64,000 bases of DNA from UBA4582 sp002389265 (GCA_943788825.1 CALSRT010000005.1:62001-126000); one strand, 5' to 3'. Shown: positions 43,126 to 52,448, counted from the stretch's first letter. A program made the numbers and translations. The notes: generated from the letters alone by a model not told the origin.

Positions 43126-44904
43126 TTAGTCGGCGGCCAGATAATCGTCGAGACAAATATCATCCAGCTGATAAGACTCTAGATACTTGGTCGCATAATC
43201 CTGGTACACGCCGCTTTCGAGAAAGAGTTTGAACAACTCACCATCGAGGTGGTGGTCCTTCACCATACCGGCCATGATATTGATGCTCTCGCTTAATGTT
43301 TTCGCTTTCTTGTAAGGCCGGTCAGCGGCGGTTAGCGCCTCAAAGACATCGGCGATGGCCATAATCCTTGCTGGCACAGACATCTCAGTGCCCTTCAGTT
43401 TTTTCGGATAACCGGTGCCATCCATTTTTTCGTGATGACCACCGGCAATTTCCGGCACACCTTCCATATGCTGCGGAAAAGGCAGACTTTCAAGCATGAC
43501 AATGGTCTGAACGATATGGTCATTAATTTTGAAACGTTCTTCAGTAGTCAAGGTACCGCGAGCAATACTCAAGTTATAGACTTCACCCAGGTTATATTTG
43601 TGGGGTGGCACCTCCACCTGAAACCCATGGAGGTTACGCGGATCGGCAGAATGGACGACGGTATCGTGAGCGATGATGTGATCGGCTCTATCGGCCAACA
43701 GGTTTTCTTTGACCGGCAGGCTTGCTTCAGGCTGTTGTGACTTACGGTTCAATTCCTCCTGAGCAATACCCAATCGATCGTTCAGGGTACGCGTCCATTG
43801 GATCCCGGCAATCTGCTGCAGTCTCTGAATGCGCTCTTCATCCATAAATTCACCGCCACGATTACACTCAGCGACAAATTCGAAATCATCATCCAGTGAA
43901 CGCAGTCGTTCATCTAAAATCTGTTTGAGTTCAACCCCATTGCGCGCACCATCCAACATCTTCTGCTGGCACTCAATCACCGCCTCACGTTTGACAACTT
44001 CAAAGCGCATGCGTATTTCGTGCAAACGGTCAGTAATGGTCTCTAACTTGGTGGCCTTGTCGACAACGTATTCGGGCGTTGTCACCTTACCGCAATCATG
44101 CAGCCAGGCAGCAATATGTAACTCATACCACTGCTCTTCGTTTAATGAGAAATCTGCAAAAGGCGCTTTAGCGGAATCGCAGGCAGCTTGGGTCAGCATC
44201 TCGGTCAGTACCGGCACACGCTGGCAGTGACCAGCGGTATATGGTGACTTGGCATCAACAGTCCCCGCCATCAACCTGACAAACGAGTCGAGCAGATGTT
44301 TTTGTGACTCAATTAAATTCTGATTTTCCAGCGCCACCGCAGCCTGAGACGCGAGCGCCTCAACCAGCGGCTCGATATCACGACCAAAAGGAACAACATT
44401 ACCGGTTTGCGGCTCAATCGAGTTGATGAGTTGCAATACGCCAATCACATAATTTTGAGCATTTTTTAAGGGAATCGTCAAAAATGATTTCGACCGGTAG
44501 CCCGTGCCTCTATCGAATTTCTTGGTACCGGTAAACTTAAACGCAGTGGAACTGTAGGCATCAATAATATTAATGGTTTTACCCGTGAGCGCGGCTTCGC
44601 TAACAATATTGGTGTGGTTCTCGACCCGCTGGCCGGCAGAGTCCTGGTGGTACATGCCTACCGGCGACATGGAAATGGGCACGCCTGTCGTACCGCCCTC
44701 AGCAAAGCCTAATGAATCAGTCCTGACAATGACGAACTCGAGTTGATCCTCCTTGGTACGAATATACAAGCTGCCAGCATCTGCCTGACCAATCGCCTTG
44801 GCTTCAAGGAGGATCGTCTCCATCAGTCGCGCCGGGTTCTTCTCGGCAGAGAGCGCGATACCAATATCGATCAACCGCTTGAACGAGGCCTGTTCAGCGC
44901 TCAT
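43126..44904 (-). CDS. GAF/HD-GYP domain protein, probable cyclic-di-GMP phosphodiesterase
   Basis: A GAF sensor (residues 12-195: QADAGSLYIRTKEDQLEFVIV, SFLTIPLKNAQNYVIGVLQLIN) is joined to an HD-GYP domain. Metal and catalytic motifs: GHCQRV (216-221), HDCGK (269-273), HHEKMDGTGYP (490-500), then ADVFEALTAADRPYK. HD-GYP enzymes hydrolyse cyclic-di-GMP or related dinucleotides. Between HDCGK and the next core helix (GTLTTEERF, 450-458) about 160 extra residues are inserted (roughly 287-448), mostly charged and helical. 592 residues. The GAF part resembles that of the GGDEF protein at 62221-63402. ATG start. Confidence 0.9.
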   Translation of the reverse strand: MSAEQASFKRLIDIGIALSAEKNPARLMETILLEAKAIGQADAGSLYIRTKEDQLEFVIVRTDSLGFAEGGTTGVPISMSPVGMYHQDSAGQRVENHTNIVSEAALTGKTINIIDAYSSTAFKFTGTKKFDRGTGYRSKSFLTIPLKNAQNYVIGVLQLINSIEPQTGNVVPFGRDIEPLVEALASQAAVALENQNLIESQKHLLDSFVRLMAGTVDAKSPYTAGHCQRVPVLTEMLTQAACDSAKAPFADFSLNEEQWYELHIAAWLHDCGKVTTPEYVVDKATKLETITDRLHEIRMRFEVVKREAVIECQQKMLDGARNGVELKQILDERLRSLDDDFEFVAECNRGGEFMDEERIQRLQQIAGIQWTRTLNDRLGIAQEELNRKSQQPEASLPVKENLLADRADHIIAHDTVVHSADPRNLHGFQVEVPPHKYNLGEVYNLSIARGTLTTEERFKINDHIVQTIVMLESLPFPQHMEGVPEIAGGHHEKMDGTGYPKKLKGTEMSVPARIMAIADVFEALTAADRPYKKAKTLSESINIMAGMVKDHHLDGELFKLFLESGVYQDYATKYLESYQLDDICLDDYLAAD

Positions 44905-45008
44905 AGCTTGTACTCCTCATCATTTAAAATGAGGTTACTGTACTGAAATCTTGGCTGCGACGAGCACACCAACCACCTGACTGGCGGAAGGCAGTCGACC
45001 ACCGGCAA

Positions 45009-45908
45009 CTACTCCGTTAATTCATTTTTTGTCGGTCGCGGCCGAATCAGGCACTCCTGAGTGGTTGATGCAACTAATCGTCCAGACTCTGTATAAAAAC
45101 TGCCCCGCACATAGCCTCGAGCGTCACCGGCCCAAGTACTGACATTTTCATATAGATGCCACTCGCTCATATCGATAGGAGCATGAAACCAGATCGCATG
45201 GTCCAGACTTGCGCCCTGCACCTGATCAAACCCCGCCTCCGCGTGAGGCCGCATGGTGGTCCCCATAAAACCCATATCTGACGCAAAGGCGAGCAACGCC
45301 CGCTGCATCACTTGGTCCTCGCCCACCAGGCCCATGGCTTTGACCCAGACGTGCTGGAACGGTGGATGTGCCTTTTGATCGAAAGGGTCGCTCCACTCGA
45401 TGTGCCGAGTCTCGATAGGCCAACGCCAACGACCGCCCATGTTGTCCAACTCGGGCCGCAGCTTGCGCAGCGCATCCCAACGTTCTCGATCGCTCGGTAT
45501 CCCCTCTGGCGTCGAGACAATGGGCATATCGGCTTGGTGCTCAAAGCCTTGCTCTGGCCCGTGGAACGACACAGCCATATTGAAGATGGCTTTGCCATTC
45601 TGGATCGCGACAACCCGCCGAGTAGTAAAACTCTTGCCGTCTCGTATCCGGTCGACCTCAAAAAGAATTGGCATCTCAGCGTTGCCGGGACGCAAAAAAT
45701 AACCATGTAACGAATGGGGCAAACGGCCGGCGTCAACGGTACGTGCGGCGGCGATCAGGGCTTGACCGAGGACTTGGCCACCGAACACAAAGCCACCGCC
45801 CAATGTCTGTCCGCGGAATAGATTGACCTCAATGGGCTCGAGCTCCAGCAAGGCAATAAGTGCCTCCAGGCGCATTGGTTGAACCACTTCTGCTTGTACT
45901 TTTTGCAT
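45009..45908 (-). CDS. tesB: Acyl-CoA thioesterase II (TesB)
   Basis: Double-hotdog thioesterase that hydrolyses acyl-CoA. LFRGQTLGGGFVFGGQVLGQALIAA and LHGYFLRPGNAEMPILFEVDRIRDGKSFTTRRV match the first hotdog. The catalytic positions appear in LLAFASDMGFM (Asp), ASLDHAIWFH (Ser/Thr position) and ASTTQECLIRPR (Gln). 299 residues (286 in E. coli). ATG 45908. It diverges from the MBL hydrolase gene. Together with the acyl-CoA ligase and dehydrogenases in the window it fits fatty or unusual acid turnover. Confidence 0.93.
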   Translation of the reverse strand: MQKVQAEVVQPMRLEALIALLELEPIEVNLFRGQTLGGGFVFGGQVLGQALIAAARTVDAGRLPHSLHGYFLRPGNAEMPILFEVDRIRDGKSFTTRRVVAIQNGKAIFNMAVSFHGPEQGFEHQADMPIVSTPEGIPSDRERWDALRKLRPELDNMGGRWRWPIETRHIEWSDPFDQKAHPPFQHVWVKAMGLVGEDQVMQRALLAFASDMGFMGTTMRPHAEAGFDQVQGASLDHAIWFHAPIDMSEWHLYENVSTWAGDARGYVRGSFYTESGRLVASTTQECLIRPRPTKNELTE

Positions 45909-46001
45909 ACATACCCAACGCCAAATAAACCATAATAAAAGCTTTTCCAGCGCCTGTCATATACCACTCATTCTGCTATGCTCGAAGCCAAGTTCACTGT
46001 C

Positions 46002-46026
46002 GGTTGCGAGGTTCTGCCTCACAACC
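46002..46026. other. Inverted repeat upstream of MBL hydrolase gene
   Basis: GGTTG-C-GAGG (46002-46011) pairs with CCTC-A-CAACC (46017-46026) around TTCTG, nine pairs with one mismatch. It lies in the tesB/MBL divergent region, about 40 bases before the plus-strand start, so it may be an operator or leader hairpin. Confidence 0.35.
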
Positions 46027-46065
46027 GCGCAGACTCTAGACATTGACTAATAAGTGACTCATGCC

Positions 46066-46971
46066 ATGGCTACTAAAATACCGTTTACGTACCAATACCC
46101 CTACGAATACGCGAAGTTGGAAGAGTTATCGCCACAGATCCGTCGGGTCACGGCGCGCAACCCCAGCGGCTTTACGTTTCGCGGCACTGGCACTTATATT
46201 ATCGGTCGCGGCAACGTCGCCGTGATTGATCCAGGCCCCATGTTGGAAGAGCATATCGAGGCACTCAAGACCTGCCTGCAGGGTGAAACTGTGACCCACA
46301 TTCTGATTACCCACACCCACTTTGACCACTCTCCTGCCGCGGCACCGCTGAAAGACTATTGGGGGACAAAAACCTATGGTTATGGTCCACACGGCGCAAG
46401 TAAGCGCGATCAGGGTGTCATGGTTGAGGAAGGCGGCGATATGGATTTCGTGCCGGATGTGGTTATCGCTCATGGAGACATCATCAAAGGCGACGGCTGG
46501 ACCGTCGAGTGTGTCTATACACCAGGACATACTTCCAATCATGTGTGCTTTGCCCTACTTGAGGAGAAAGCCCTGTTTACCGGCGACCATGTCATGGGCT
46601 GGTCAACCAGCGTCATCGGGCCCCCTGATGGCGACATGACCCAGTATATGAACAGCTTGGAATTGCTTCTGACTCGCGATGACGAAATCTACTGGCCCAC
46701 CCATGGCGCGAGTATCGGCAACGTTAAAGATTATGTCCGCGCCTTTATCGCCCACCGCTTGGAACGGGAGCAGCAGATTCTGGATTGTGTGAGCCAAGGC
46801 TACTCAAAAATTACCGATATGGTACCGGTGATGTACACCGATACCGACAAGAGCCTGTATGGTGCAGCGGCCCGCTCCGTGCTCGCCGCCATGGCGCGCC
46901 TAGTGGCGACGGGTCAGGTCATCAGTTCTGAGCCAGAGTTGAGCTTGACCGCAGACTATCGCCTAGGGTAA
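46066..46971 (+). CDS. Metallo-beta-lactamase-fold hydrolase
   Basis: Zinc hydrolase with the signature HxHxDH in LITHTHFDHSP (near residue 82), a further His in YTPGHTSNHVCF, the bridging Asp in LFTGDHVMGW and a C-terminal His in WPTHGAS. The last 70 residues form a winged-helix-like tail (HRLEREQQILDCVSQGYSKITDMV) typical of the LACTB2/glyoxalase-like branch, whose members cleave thioesters or RNA. It is not a persulfide dioxygenase by motif. ATG 46066 is chosen over in-frame GTG 46054; the ribosome site is weak for both. About 301 residues. Confidence 0.88.
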   Translation: MATKIPFTYQYPYEYAKLEELSPQIRRVTARNPSGFTFRGTGTYIIGRGNVAVIDPGPMLEEHIEALKTCLQGETVTHILITHTHFDHSPAAAPLKDYWGTKTYGYGPHGASKRDQGVMVEEGGDMDFVPDVVIAHGDIIKGDGWTVECVYTPGHTSNHVCFALLEEKALFTGDHVMGWSTSVIGPPDGDMTQYMNSLELLLTRDDEIYWPTHGASIGNVKDYVRAFIAHRLEREQQILDCVSQGYSKITDMVPVMYTDTDKSLYGAAARSVLAAMARLVATGQVISSEPELSLTADYRLG

Positions 46972-46997
46972 GTCTGCTCCTGAACTCTATAGCCATT

Positions 46998-47043
46998 GCC
47001 GGCAGACATAGCCGGCAGAAATTAGCCGGCAGAAATAGCCGGC
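46998..47043. repeat. Tandem repeat with GCCGGC cores
   Basis: GCCGGC recurs at 46998, 47011, 47025 and 47038, separated by AGACATA, AGAAATTA and AGAAATA, giving a 13-14 base unit of about 3.5 copies. It fills the 85 bases between convergent genes. Each core is self-complementary, so copies can pair with one another and may act in termination. Confidence 0.85.
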
Positions 47044-47056
47044 TTCGGCAGCAGAG

Positions 47057-48100
47057 CTAACCCGCGTCGGTAATGGTTTTCCACGTATTGTCAGCACCCT
47101 GGGTGACCACATAGCGGCCGATTGACTGCTGCCAGTGATCCTCGTTACCGTATTCATCACGCCAGCTCCACAATCGCCGAGTCCGCAAGTTCAAGCCGTG
47201 TTCCATGGTATAACCCATCGCGCCGTGCACCTGGTGGGCGATGTCAGTGGCAGAGCCAACGGCTTCACTAATACGCGCCTTGGCAATGGCGATATCAAAC
47301 TCATTTAACGGCACCAGGGCCTCATTCAGAGAGTCTGCTGCTCGCTGACAGGCCGCTACCTCTCCCGCCAGTACCGCAAGCTGCTGCTGAATCGCTTGGA
47401 ACTGGGCGATGGGTCGCCCAAACTGCTGACGCTCCATCGCGTACTGCACCGATTGCTCAAGAATCGAGGTCATCGCACCCGCCATCATCACCGACCGAGT
47501 CGCAGCGCCCAGACACCACAATTGATTCGAGAGACCCGCATCACTGGCAAACACCGCGCTCGCGGGCAGCAGACAATTGATAGCGAAATCCGACTGGGGA
47601 TCCCCAGCCATCGTCTGAGTCACCTCTTGGCTGATCTCTGCCAGTGGCACGAGGCACAGATACGCGCCCGAGGCATCACTACCGACGACGATCAACGTGC
47701 TGCATAGGTTCGCGAAAGCCACGCTTTCCGCCTGTCCCTGCAGGCGATAACCAGCCCCTTCCTGGGTCAGCGTGAAAGCTGAGCCCGACACGGTCACTGG
47801 ACCCACCGGCATCTGCGCGCCCACAAGCTCACAGAGCCTCGCTGCAATAAAGGTCTCGGCCAAAGGCAATGGCGCTCCCACACTGGCTGCCTCGCGAATA
47901 ATCAGCAGCGACGCCGCCAATTCTCCACCCGTACCACCACTGGCCTCACTGATTCCCGCGAGGGTCAGGCCATTGTCTTCGAGGGTTTGCCATAACCCTG
48001 CTGGCCAGACGCCAGCCTCAGCGGCGTCGACAGTGGCTTTTGTGCACTGGTCTTGCAAGATGCGTCGAATCGTATCCGTAATTAGTTGTTGCTCATTCAT
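47057..48100 (-). CDS. Acyl-CoA dehydrogenase, second subunit of a pair
   Basis: FAD acyl-CoA dehydrogenase-fold protein. The N-terminus (LQDQCTKATVDAAEAGVWPAGLWQTLEDNGLTLAGI) and the C-terminal helices (AKARISEAVGSATDIAHQVHGAMGYTMEHGLNLRTRRLWSW region) are clear, whereas the middle is degenerate and Ala-rich (SEASGGTGGELAASLLI). 347 residues is short for the family. Start ATG 48100 has GGAG 6 bases upstream; the longer frame is spurious. It begins 10 bases after the stop of another acyl-CoA dehydrogenase gene; such unequal pairs often form one heteromeric enzyme for ring or side-chain acids. Confidence 0.88.
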   Translation of the reverse strand: MNEQQLITDTIRRILQDQCTKATVDAAEAGVWPAGLWQTLEDNGLTLAGISEASGGTGGELAASLLIIREAASVGAPLPLAETFIAARLCELVGAQMPVGPVTVSGSAFTLTQEGAGYRLQGQAESVAFANLCSTLIVVGSDASGAYLCLVPLAEISQEVTQTMAGDPQSDFAINCLLPASAVFASDAGLSNQLWCLGAATRSVMMAGAMTSILEQSVQYAMERQQFGRPIAQFQAIQQQLAVLAGEVAACQRAADSLNEALVPLNEFDIAIAKARISEAVGSATDIAHQVHGAMGYTMEHGLNLRTRRLWSWRDEYGNEDHWQQSIGRYVVTQGADNTWKTITDAG

Positions 48101-48110
48101 CAGCCGCTCC

Positions 48111-49247
48111 TTATCGCAGACCGAGACCGCGGGCAATAACACCCCGCAGAATTTCACGTGTACCACCGCGCAGGGTAAAAGACGGCGCGTGGAGAATGCA
48201 TTGATGCAAGGTGTTCTGGAATCGTTGCGAAGTTTTAGCCGGCGCCAGTACTCGAATTAACTCTGGCACAAGGCGTTCATAGGTGTTGCCCAAATCCTTA
48301 ATCAATGCCGCCTCAGTAATGGGGGTCTTACCTGCCTCGAGCATTCCCGCGACGGAAATCGACATTCTTCGCAGAGTCACCAAATTGGCCAATAAACGCC
48401 CAATCAAAGCCAACTGCGCCGCATTCGGGTTATCACCGACTTCGCGAATAAACTCGACCAAAACTCGGAATGCACTCAGAAAACGTTCAGGCCCGCTACG
48501 CTCATAACCTAGTTCACTGACCACTTGCTCCCAGCCATTGCCCGGCGTACCGATAACACTCGCATCTGGCACAAACACATCATCAAAAAACACGTGATTA
48601 AAGTCGCTGTCACCCGCCAGGTTAAGAATGCCCTTGACCGTGACATTCGGATCGTGCAAATCGACGATAAACTGGCTCAAACCCGCATGGCGATTAGTCG
48701 ACTGAGGCTCGGTGCGCACTAAGGCGATCATGTAGTGGTTCATGTGCGCGCCACTGGACCAAATTTTGCTCCCATTGAGGAGCCAGCCACCATCCACCTT
48801 GACCCCATTGGTGCGCACAGAGGCTAAATCAGAGCCCGTATCAGGCTCGCTCATGCCAATGGAAAAGTAACACTCGCCACGGACGATGCGCGGCAGGTAT
48901 TCAAGCCGCTGGGCTTCGGTTCCAAACTTTAGCAGCTGCCCACCGCTCTGGCGGTCAGCGATCCAGTGTGCGCCCACCGGTGCACCGGCGGCCAGCAGCT
49001 CTTCGGTCACCACATAGCGATCTAAAAAGGACCGCTCGGCACCGCCATATTGTTTGGGCCAAGTCATGCCGATCCAGCCCTGCTGGCCTAGACGCTGACT
49101 AAATTCAGCAGACTCACCCGCATTAAAGTCTGAGTTACGCAAGTAGTCAGCCGCCAGCTCACCTTCAACGAAGGCCCTGACCTCGGCCCTTAATGCGACA
49201 CTGCTTTGCGGAAGTTTTACCGGTTCAAATTGCAGACCCTGAAACAT
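48111..49247 (-). CDS. Acyl-CoA dehydrogenase, first subunit of a pair
   Basis: FAD enzyme that introduces a 2,3 double bond into acyl-CoA. EFSQRLGQQGWIGMTWPKQYGG is the N-terminal helical part. YFSIGMSEPDTGSDLASVRTNGVKVDGGWLLNGSKIWSSGAHM contains the flavin-binding TGSD and WSSG motifs. The end (TLRGGTREILRGVIARGLGL) is the usual flavin/ADP contact. 378 residues, ATG 49247. It precedes the second dehydrogenase by 10 bases. By its motifs it resembles the FadE/ChsE group used for steroid and other cyclic acids, but the substrate is not determined. Confidence 0.9.
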   Translation of the reverse strand: MFQGLQFEPVKLPQSSVALRAEVRAFVEGELAADYLRNSDFNAGESAEFSQRLGQQGWIGMTWPKQYGGAERSFLDRYVVTEELLAAGAPVGAHWIADRQSGGQLLKFGTEAQRLEYLPRIVRGECYFSIGMSEPDTGSDLASVRTNGVKVDGGWLLNGSKIWSSGAHMNHYMIALVRTEPQSTNRHAGLSQFIVDLHDPNVTVKGILNLAGDSDFNHVFFDDVFVPDASVIGTPGNGWEQVVSELGYERSGPERFLSAFRVLVEFIREVGDNPNAAQLALIGRLLANLVTLRRMSISVAGMLEAGKTPITEAALIKDLGNTYERLVPELIRVLAPAKTSQRFQNTLHQCILHAPSFTLRGGTREILRGVIARGLGLR

Positions 49248-49343
49248 AGATCGTACCCAGCTGAAAAATCAGTGGCTAAGGTAATGGCTTAAGCCAAATA
49301 ATGCAACGCAGGCATGTCGAAAAAACTGCCTGCTGAGCATTCA

Positions 49344-50402
49344 CTAGCGTAACTCATCCGTTCCATAGGCCTCATGAAAGATATCCATCTCCGCGGCGAC
49401 TTCAGCCATGTCTGCCTCGAATCGGGCTAAATGGACCAAAGCATCACCTTCATTCACCAGCGGGATTCTCGACTCGCCAATGACAATACCATCGAAGGGC
49501 GACACCAACCGCGCACTGAACCCACTGAAGATATTCGTCGGGTCAAACACCGTACCGATCAGATCACCCTTGTTGACACGGTCACCCAGGCCCACTTTTG
49601 CCTGAAACGAACCGCTATCCGGCGCTCTTAGCCAACGACTACTACGCGCAACAAAGGGTTCGGGCAGTGGTTTTTTACGGCGTGTCGCGACGATCATTCC
49701 GAGCTTACGCATGACATTTAGAATCCCTGCAACACCCACTTTGATTGACACTTCATCGTACCGCAGGGCCTCACCGGCTTCATATAGCAACACTTTGACA
49801 TTGTTCTCAGTCGCCACCTGACGCAGCGAACCATCACGCTCATTAGCATTCAGCAACACAGGAACACCGAACGATGATGCTAGCTCAGCAATCTGCTCGT
49901 CATCAAGATTGCCACGTATCTGCGGCAGATTCGATCGATGCTGCGCGCCCGTATGCAGATCAATCCCATAGTCACATTTTTTAACAACCTGTTCTAAGAA
50001 TATATGACACAAGCGCGCTGTCAGCGAGCCGCGCTCTGAGCCTGGAAACGATCGATTAAGATCACGGCCATCGGGGGAATACCGAGAATGCTGGAGCATA
50101 CCAAAGCTATTAATCACAGGGATGCAAATCAAGCAGCCCTTCAATCGCTCGAATCGTCTACGGATCAGAAGGCGGCGGATAATTTCCACCCCATTGAGTT
50201 CATCGCCATGAATAGCGGCGCTGATAAACAAGGTAGGACCGGCAACTCGACCGTTGACAACATGCACCGGCAGATGCATCTGGGTATTGGTGTATAGGTT
50301 CGCGACTGGCAATTCCACCAGCTTCCTCTCGCCCGGCTTGACCTGCGTCCCACCAATCTCAATTACTTTTTGCTTGCGTGTCACGGAAGATTTCCTGTCC
50401 AT
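49344..50402 (-). CDS. Succinylglutamate desuccinylase/aspartoacylase family protein
   Basis: Zinc carboxypeptidase-fold deacylase. Metal ligands lie in SAAIHGDELNGVEIIR (His and Glu) and GIDLHTGA (His), with YSPDGRDLNRSFPGSERGS holding the Arg residues that bind the acyl-amino acid. The C-terminal third (SRWLRAPDSGSFQAKVGLGDRVNKGDLIGTVFDP) is a small beta domain resembling a biotinyl/lipoyl fold. 352 residues from ATG 50402; a GTG at 50438 is an alternative, and neither has a clear ribosome site. The family includes AstE and aspartoacylase; this branch is uncharacterised. It stands alone downstream of the MscS gene. Confidence 0.85.
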   Translation of the reverse strand: MDRKSSVTRKQKVIEIGGTQVKPGERKLVELPVANLYTNTQMHLPVHVVNGRVAGPTLFISAAIHGDELNGVEIIRRLLIRRRFERLKGCLICIPVINSFGMLQHSRYSPDGRDLNRSFPGSERGSLTARLCHIFLEQVVKKCDYGIDLHTGAQHRSNLPQIRGNLDDEQIAELASSFGVPVLLNANERDGSLRQVATENNVKVLLYEAGEALRYDEVSIKVGVAGILNVMRKLGMIVATRRKKPLPEPFVARSSRWLRAPDSGSFQAKVGLGDRVNKGDLIGTVFDPTNIFSGFSARLVSPFDGIVIGESRIPLVNEGDALVHLARFEADMAEVAAEMDIFHEAYGTDELR

Positions 50403-50552
50403 AGTCAACAACGGTTGAATGAGCGCGGAATATAGCACTGGCGGGCTGGAAGTGGTGAGCAGCTTTGATCGATCAGGCCTAATATATCCTTTTCCAGGAT
50501 CGCCTGGATCGGCGCAACTTTTCTTACACCGCAGTTAGACAAACCAGGCAAC

Positions 50553-51872
50553 CTACTCAGCCGTGGGAAAATGCTTCTCGACTTCGTTCCAGTCCGGGCT
50601 CCGCAGGTGCAGATCTCGCTGCGGATAGGGAATTTCGATGCCGTGCGCCTTAAAGCTATCCCAGACACTCAGCAGAATTTCACTGTTTAAATTGGCTCTG
50701 CCATTCATCGGGTCATCAATCCAGTAACGAATTTCCAAATCCACCGAACTATCGCCAAACCGTCGCAGCAGGCACACGGGCCCTGGTTCCTTGAGCACCC
50801 GCTTCGCGCCTCTGGCAGCCTCGACACAAAGCGCCATGGCTTGTTTGACATCCGATTTATAGTGCACGCCAATAGGCAGGCGAATGCGATAAAGGTTGTT
50901 GCTGTGTGACCAGTTCTCGACACGGTTGACGATCAGGTCTTCGTTCGGGATCAAGTGCTCTATACCATCTCGCGTGGTCACCGACACGTAACGCCCCCCG
51001 AGAGAGTCTACGCGCCCGTAGTAGTCGGCCACCGCAATCACATCACCTGGCTTAATCGATTTATCCATCAACAAGATAATGCCGCTGATCAGATTGGCAA
51101 CGATCTTCTGCAATCCCAAACCAATGCCGACACCCACCGCGCCACCAATCACTGCAAACGCCGTCAGGTCAATACCCACAGCACTGATCGCTGCGACCAC
51201 CGCGATGAATATCACCGTGATCTTGAACAGCTTGGCGAACAGTTCTTGCACCGACGGTGTCAGGTCAGGGATCGCCTTAATCCGGTTTTCGAAGAAGGTT
51301 GCGAGCACATTAGAGACCCACAAAAGCACACCGAGCGCGAACATGCCCTTGATGACCGTAAACAACGAAATACGAACCTGACCAAAGTCGACGCCGATAT
51401 AATTCAGCAGATCGATTGACTGACCGAGCCAACCCACGATATTCAATGCCGCCACTGTCCAAGCAATGACGGCCACCACTCGACCCAGGAGCGGACTATA
51501 AATGAACGTGGTCGCAATTCGAATAATTACCCACGCAGACAGCAGACTGGCGGTCACCCGCATTAATCCTGGCTCAAACCCGAGTTGTTGGGCCAACCCG
51601 TTACATAACCACTGCAACACTAGCCAATAAAGCGGCGCCAATACCACCACGACAGCAGACAGCAGTCGATACAGCGCTTGGTTATTCTGATGCACCTCGG
51701 CCTGGGCGAGCAGTTTCGGCCGGTGATAGCCCGCGGCCAGTCGAGCCACCAAGCCGACAAAAACAACAATACCGAACTCGATTCCAGACTGAACACTGAA
51801 CAGCTGTTCGATGAGCAGGTGCCACTCGGCAATCGCGAAGTGGATGACAGGCAACTCTTGTAATTCGCTCAT
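50553..51872 (-). CDS. MscS-family mechanosensitive channel
   Basis: Inner-membrane channel that opens under membrane tension. Five or more hydrophobic segments precede the pore helix, seen as GIDLTAFAVIGGAVGVGIGLGLQKIVANLISGIILL (about residues 235-270), with the Gly/Ala packing pattern of TM3 in MscS. The beta domain follows: DKSIKPGDVIAV, GRVDSLGGRYVSVTTRDGIEHLIPNEDLI and NRVENWSH. The C-terminal domain ends in GIEIPYPQRDLHLR. About 439 residues, larger than MscS (286) because of extra N-terminal helices. ATG 51872 is preferred over TTG 51890. Confidence 0.93.
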   Translation of the reverse strand: MSELQELPVIHFAIAEWHLLIEQLFSVQSGIEFGIVVFVGLVARLAAGYHRPKLLAQAEVHQNNQALYRLLSAVVVVLAPLYWLVLQWLCNGLAQQLGFEPGLMRVTASLLSAWVIIRIATTFIYSPLLGRVVAVIAWTVAALNIVGWLGQSIDLLNYIGVDFGQVRISLFTVIKGMFALGVLLWVSNVLATFFENRIKAIPDLTPSVQELFAKLFKITVIFIAVVAAISAVGIDLTAFAVIGGAVGVGIGLGLQKIVANLISGIILLMDKSIKPGDVIAVADYYGRVDSLGGRYVSVTTRDGIEHLIPNEDLIVNRVENWSHSNNLYRIRLPIGVHYKSDVKQAMALCVEAARGAKRVLKEPGPVCLLRRFGDSSVDLEIRYWIDDPMNGRANLNSEILLSVWDSFKAHGIEIPYPQRDLHLRSPDWNEVEKHFPTAE

Positions 51873-52121
51873 GGCGTGGGCTCGAGGCAAAATTAATCAG
51901 CAGAATAATAGCGCGGATGATAACAACGGAGCCTATGCGGCGCATCAATATATGCACACTCAACGGCTAAAACCATCGCACTGACTGGCCCGATCGCGCA
52001 GGGACCACAGCCAGCCGGTATTTCACGTGAACTCGGTCACAACTTGGAACACCCAAACAGAAATCCACCAGCGGGCACTCTAAAGTTGCCTCACGCACCA
52101 ACATTCATGTGAGGAGTCGAC

Positions 52122-52448
52122 ATGACAGTCTTAATTTTTGCGCGTATTGCCATCTTATTTCTACTGTTTATGGTCACGCTCAGCATCAATCTGGATGACA
52201 ACCTGATTGCCCGCCTGGGGTTTTCAAATAACCTGGGCCTGATTCTCAGCGGCGCCATCGCCTGCACGTTATGTGTTAATGATCGCACGCCTATTATCAT
52301 GGCCATGGTGATCATCTTGTCTTTGAACGCCAATATGCCGGCGGACTTTAGCCTTAATTTTGGTTACGACCGCGACCTTTATGGTGGGTTTATGCTGGCC
52401 CTGGTAATCCAACCCCTTTTGATCTGGGCCTTTGAGCTCCGGCCTTAA
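52122..52448 (+). CDS. Small membrane protein, unknown
   Basis: 108 residues with three hydrophobic segments: LIFARIAILFLLFMVTLSI (residues 4-22), LGLILSGAIACTLCV (38-52) or the neighbouring IIMAMVIILSL (58-68), and GFMLALVIQPLLIWAF (89-104). NLDDNLIARLGFSNN and NANMPADFSLNFGYDRD are the loops. I recognise no family. AGGAG lies about 8 bases before ATG 52122, so the start is sound. It precedes soxC by 99 bases on the same strand and could be co-transcribed with it. Confidence 0.7.
   Translation: MTVLIFARIAILFLLFMVTLSINLDDNLIARLGFSNNLGLILSGAIACTLCVNDRTPIIMAMVIILSLNANMPADFSLNFGYDRDLYGGFMLALVIQPLLIWAFELRP

Noticed and set aside
46066..46971. Persulfide dioxygenase (ETHE1) reading of the MBL protein
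   Set aside because: It has two-metal HxHxDH ligands and a LACTB2-like tail; the surrounding motifs do not match ETHE1, so it was not used to support a sulfide oxidation pathway.
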